This document shows, piece by piece, positions 63,735 through 64,000 of a stretch of 64,000 bases of DNA. Each line of letters begins with the position of its first letter. Within the stretch, counting starts at the first letter, position 1. The translations under genes were made by a program, and so were the position numbers. Under the pieces are notes generated by a model, which searched no databases, had not been told where the DNA came from, and saw only the letters and a program-made list of their open reading frames with translations. Where the stretch lies: assembly GCA_023014485.1 (NCBI GenBank), contig JAJOZX010003315.1, positions 248,001 to 312,000 on the forward strand, read 5' to 3'. The stretch is from Bathynomus jamesi. Lineage: Eukaryota; Arthropoda; Malacostraca; Isopoda; Cirolanidae.

Positions 63735-64000
63735 ATCTTTCTTTTCTCTTTCTTTATCTTTCTTTCCTCTTTATTTTCTCTTTCTTTTCTCTCTTTATCT
63801 TTTCTCTTTCTTTATCTTTCTTTTCTATTTTCTCTCTTTATCTTTCTTTTCTCTTTCTTTTCTTTCTTTATCTTTCTTTTCTCTTTCTTTTCTTTCTTTT
63901 CTCTTTCTTTTCTCTCTTTATCTTTCTTTTCTCTTTCTTTTCTCTTTCTTTTCTCTCTCTTTATCTTTCTTTTCTCTTTCTTTTCTCTCTTTATCTTTTC
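63735..64000. repeat. Polypyrimidine tract, (TTTCTTTTCTC)-like, to window end
   Basis: Almost pure C/T with units TTTCTTTTCTCTTTC and occasional TTTATC; it runs off the window. Confidence 0.92.

Overview
The window looks like transposon-rich eukaryotic nuclear DNA, most probably from an arthropod. The support is the stock of mobile elements (DD41D and DD37D mariner-like elements, Penelope-like, Polinton/Maverick, hAT and several CR1/Jockey-group LINEs), AACCTAACC (TTAGG-type) interspersed repeats, and very abundant (TA)n, (GA)n and (CA)n microsatellites. The species cannot be named from this; a crustacean would fit but is not shown. There are no prokaryotic signatures, no rRNA operon and no clear conserved host gene.

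Layout: 1-3.7 kb, minus-strand LINE whose ORF1 joins a PHD-like finger to three CCCH fingers. 4.1-5.6 kb, hAT remnant. 5.95-6.86 kb, truncated LINE. 8.3-8.7 kb, tRNA-derived SINE (family A) next to a scrap of Polinton polymerase. 8.9-10.5 kb, a complete DD37D mariner-like transposon with an intact 356-residue transposase and ~190-bp inverted repeats. 10.5-11.1 kb, CCTAA-containing minisatellite. 13.36-14.42 kb, a candidate three-exon gene. 14.5-21.5 kb, a decayed Polinton (protease, capsid proteins, protein-primed DNA polymerase B) split by a LINE. 21.5-22.8 kb, Penelope-like 3' end with an open GIY-YIG endonuclease. 22.86-28.4 kb, SINE and Penelope palindromes and three mariner-like elements. 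28.67-31.38 kb, BED-finger hAT element. 31.7-37.5 kb, SINEs, a MITE, a DD41D mariner, a LINE fragment and a nested inverted-repeat cluster.

The most interesting part is 37.6-46.9 kb. Two related DNA transposons, here called X1 (37618-43732) and X2 (43771-46863), sit back to back across a (TA)n tract. Both end in TAGGGTG and encode a protein with HWDGK, FDTTASNTG, CRHHIHE and NDFAERG motifs, a plausible DDE/RNase H-fold transposase that I cannot place in a named superfamily. X2 is apparently complete: 3.1 kb, ~165-bp inverted repeats and a 761-residue ORF. X1 is broken by a third element, Y (38814-42187), whose intron-containing gene encodes a protein widely seen as 'uncharacterized' in arthropods; Y in turn carries a mariner.

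From 47 kb to the end there are four long copies (plus two fragments upstream) of a 5S rRNA-derived SINE, one with a perfect 12-bp target duplication, a Jockey-type LINE, a long LINE with an esterase-type ORF1 and full ORF2 (57.06-60.93 kb), several MITEs and four more large inverted repeats. The window ends in a (CT)n(TA)n block and a polypyrimidine tract. Overall it is a nest of insertions, many of them bounded by (TA)n arrays. Only the DD37D transposase, the X2 protein and the Penelope endonuclease domain are still open; the other coding regions carry stops or frameshifts.
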